NCBI GenBank assembly: GCA_937915775.1
Contig: CALGGQ010000166.1
Span: 1 to 6,603 of the forward strand
Direction of reading: 5' to 3'
Source of the DNA: an uncultured Clostridia bacterium
GTDB taxonomy: Bacteria > Bacillota > Clostridia > Oscillospirales > Acutalibacteraceae
Length of the DNA: 6,603 nucleotides
The notes beneath the pieces are model-generated. The model did not search any database. It was not told where the DNA came from and saw only the letters and a program-made list of their open reading frames with translations. Of the stretch, positions 5,642 through 6,603 are shown piece by piece (position 1 is the first letter of the stretch; every line of letters begins with the position of its first letter). Position numbers and translations under genes: made by a program.

Positions 5642-6566
5642 TTAAACCCTCTTTGTCATAGTGAGAATGTTGTGATTATCCCTGTATTCGTAGGATACGG
5701 CATCCATATTCTTTTTCGTCAGGAAGATGCCAAGCCCGCCGACTTCCCTTTCCTCAGCGGAAAGCGTAAGATCGGGGTCTGTTTTTTCCAGCGGATTATA
5801 CGGGGTACCGCTGTCCTTGAACACAATGGAAAATTCACCGTCGTTTTCTTTGATTGAAACCTCTGCTTTGCCGATACCGTCGCCGTAAGCGTAGTTGGCG
5901 ATGTTGACAAAGATTTCCTCCACGGCTAAATCAATCTGCAGCTGCGCCTTCATCGGGCAGTCGTTCGCCTCTAAAAAGCTATCAACAAATTCCGTAACGG
6001 CAGCGAGATTATCTGTCATGGCATTCACCGTCAGTGTGGCGGCGTTTTCTTTCTCCTTGAGTTCCAAACAGAGCATCGTCAAATCGTCAAACTGCGGTGC
6101 ATCGCCGACAAAGGCGCCCACGGCTGCATTGATGCCGTCCAGCACCGCCTTCGGTTTTTCCGTTTTATGCTCATTCAGCGCCTCCAACATACGCTGCAGC
6201 GTGAACATCCGGTTATCCTTATCCGTCGCCTCCGGCACGCCGTCGGTATACAGGAACAGTTTATCGCCTTGATTCAGTTGAATTTCAAAATCACGATAAG
6301 GCACGCCGGGCATCGCACCGATAACTAAGCCGTGCTTATTCTTCACGATTTCAAAGTCGCCGCCCTTGCGGTAAACGGCAGGGTCATCGTGACCGGCGTT
6401 AGCGGCGGTCAGCTTGCCCGTAGAGATTTCGAGAATGCCGAGCCAGACCGTGACGAACATATCCGCCCTGTTGTGCTCGCAGAGATTGTCGTTAACAAAG
6501 GTCAGAATTTCCGCCGGCGTGCCGCCCATATGCGTTCTGTCGCTGATAAGAATATTCGTTACCATC
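5642..6566 (-). CDS. SpoIIE/RsbU-type PP2C phosphatase fused to RsbW-like HATPase domain, N-terminus missing
   Basis: A regulator with two catalytic modules. Residues are counted from the in-frame Met at 6565, which is not the real start. Residues 1-170 are the C-terminal two thirds of a SpoIIE-like PP2C phosphatase: NAGHDDPAVY (56-65), LYTDGVPEA (106-114) with a metal-binding Asp, and FDDLTML (159-165). The first metal-binding motif, normally GDVSGKG, must lie beyond the contig end. Residues 175-307 are a GHKL ATPase of the anti-sigma kinase type: N-box EEIFVNIANYAY (216-227), DSGTPYNPL (251-259) and VGGLGIFL (275-282). Such proteins control anti-anti-sigma (STAS) partners by phosphorylation and dephosphorylation. 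The open frame continues six codons into adapter sequence to give a false MCSSDL start, so a gene caller would report 6583. It is followed three bases later by the phosphatase gene. Family assignment is firm; its sigma factor or partner is outside the window. Confidence 0.9.
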
Positions 6567-6603
6567 AGATCGGAAGAGCACACGTCTGAACTCCAGTCAC
6601 TAG
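6567..6603. other. Illumina TruSeq adapter and start of index (non-genomic)
   Basis: Bases 6567-6600 begin AGATCGGAAGAGCACACGTC and end ACTCCAGTCAC, matching the 34-nt TruSeq index adapter exactly from memory. The TAG at 6601-6603 sits where the sample index begins. The contig thus ends in untrimmed adapter, and no biology should be read from these bases. Confidence 0.98.

Noticed and set aside
5288..5857. Open frame of 189 codons on the + strand
   Set aside because: It lies antisense across the junction of two well-supported - strand genes and shows no recognisable domain or start signal.
1..6566. Search for CRISPR arrays, tRNA or rRNA genes, insertion-sequence ends and phage attachment sites
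   Set aside because: I saw no repeated spacer array, cloverleaf sequence, rRNA core, transposase motif or terminal inverted repeats. Coding density leaves only the 129-base gap at 4502-4630 and the 31-base gap at 3826-3856 unexplained by genes, and both hold regulatory signals.
6332..6589. Open frame of 85 codons on the + strand ending IGRAHV
   Set aside because: It is antisense to the SpoIIE-like gene and its end is translated adapter. It has no ribosome binding site or family motif.

Overview
The window looks like one end of a metagenome-assembled contig from an anaerobic Firmicute, most likely a Clostridia/Oscillospiraceae-type gut bacterium. This assignment rests on tightly packed genes with AGGAGG-like ribosome binding sites, a consensus SigA-type promoter, intrinsic terminators, and a SpoIIE/RsbU-like phosphatase joined to an RsbW-like ATPase domain. 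It is inference; no marker gene is present. The last 37 bases are not genomic: 6567-6600 matches the Illumina TruSeq index adapter and 6601-6603 probably begins the barcode. Usable sequence ends at about 6566.

Region 1 (1-3825, + strand) is one compact operon that enters from outside the window. It holds the C-terminal end of an FtsX-type ABC transporter permease, a class I SAM-dependent methyltransferase, an L-2-amino-thiazoline-4-carboxylate (ATC) hydrolase-family protein, a TcmP/LCM-type methyltransferase, a membrane-anchored class I methyltransferase and a small multi-pass membrane protein of unknown function. Every junction is an overlap or gap of 8 bases or less, so the genes are probably co-transcribed and translationally coupled. 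A 13-bp hairpin with T-tract (3826-3855) ends the operon.

Region 2 (3857-4545, - strand) is a single convergent gene, a second and divergent ATC hydrolase-family protein. It has its own promoter with perfect -35 and -10 hexamers 17 bp apart. An inverted repeat fills the spacer like a repressor operator, and the 5' leader is predicted to be only about 10 nt.

Region 3 (4598-6566, - strand) is a two-gene unit. The first gene is a PP2C (SpoIIE-like) phosphatase fused to an HATPase_c anti-sigma-kinase-type domain, cut at its N-terminus by the contig end. Three bases later comes a membrane-anchored alkaline-phosphatase-superfamily enzyme. A hairpin directly after the second stop codon probably terminates the unit.

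The point of biological interest is the combination of two ATC hydrolase-family paralogues, three unrelated SAM methyltransferases, an ABC permease and a small membrane protein. It suggests an undescribed small-molecule modification, export or self-protection locus, possibly under one operator-binding repressor. The substrate cannot be read from the sequence.
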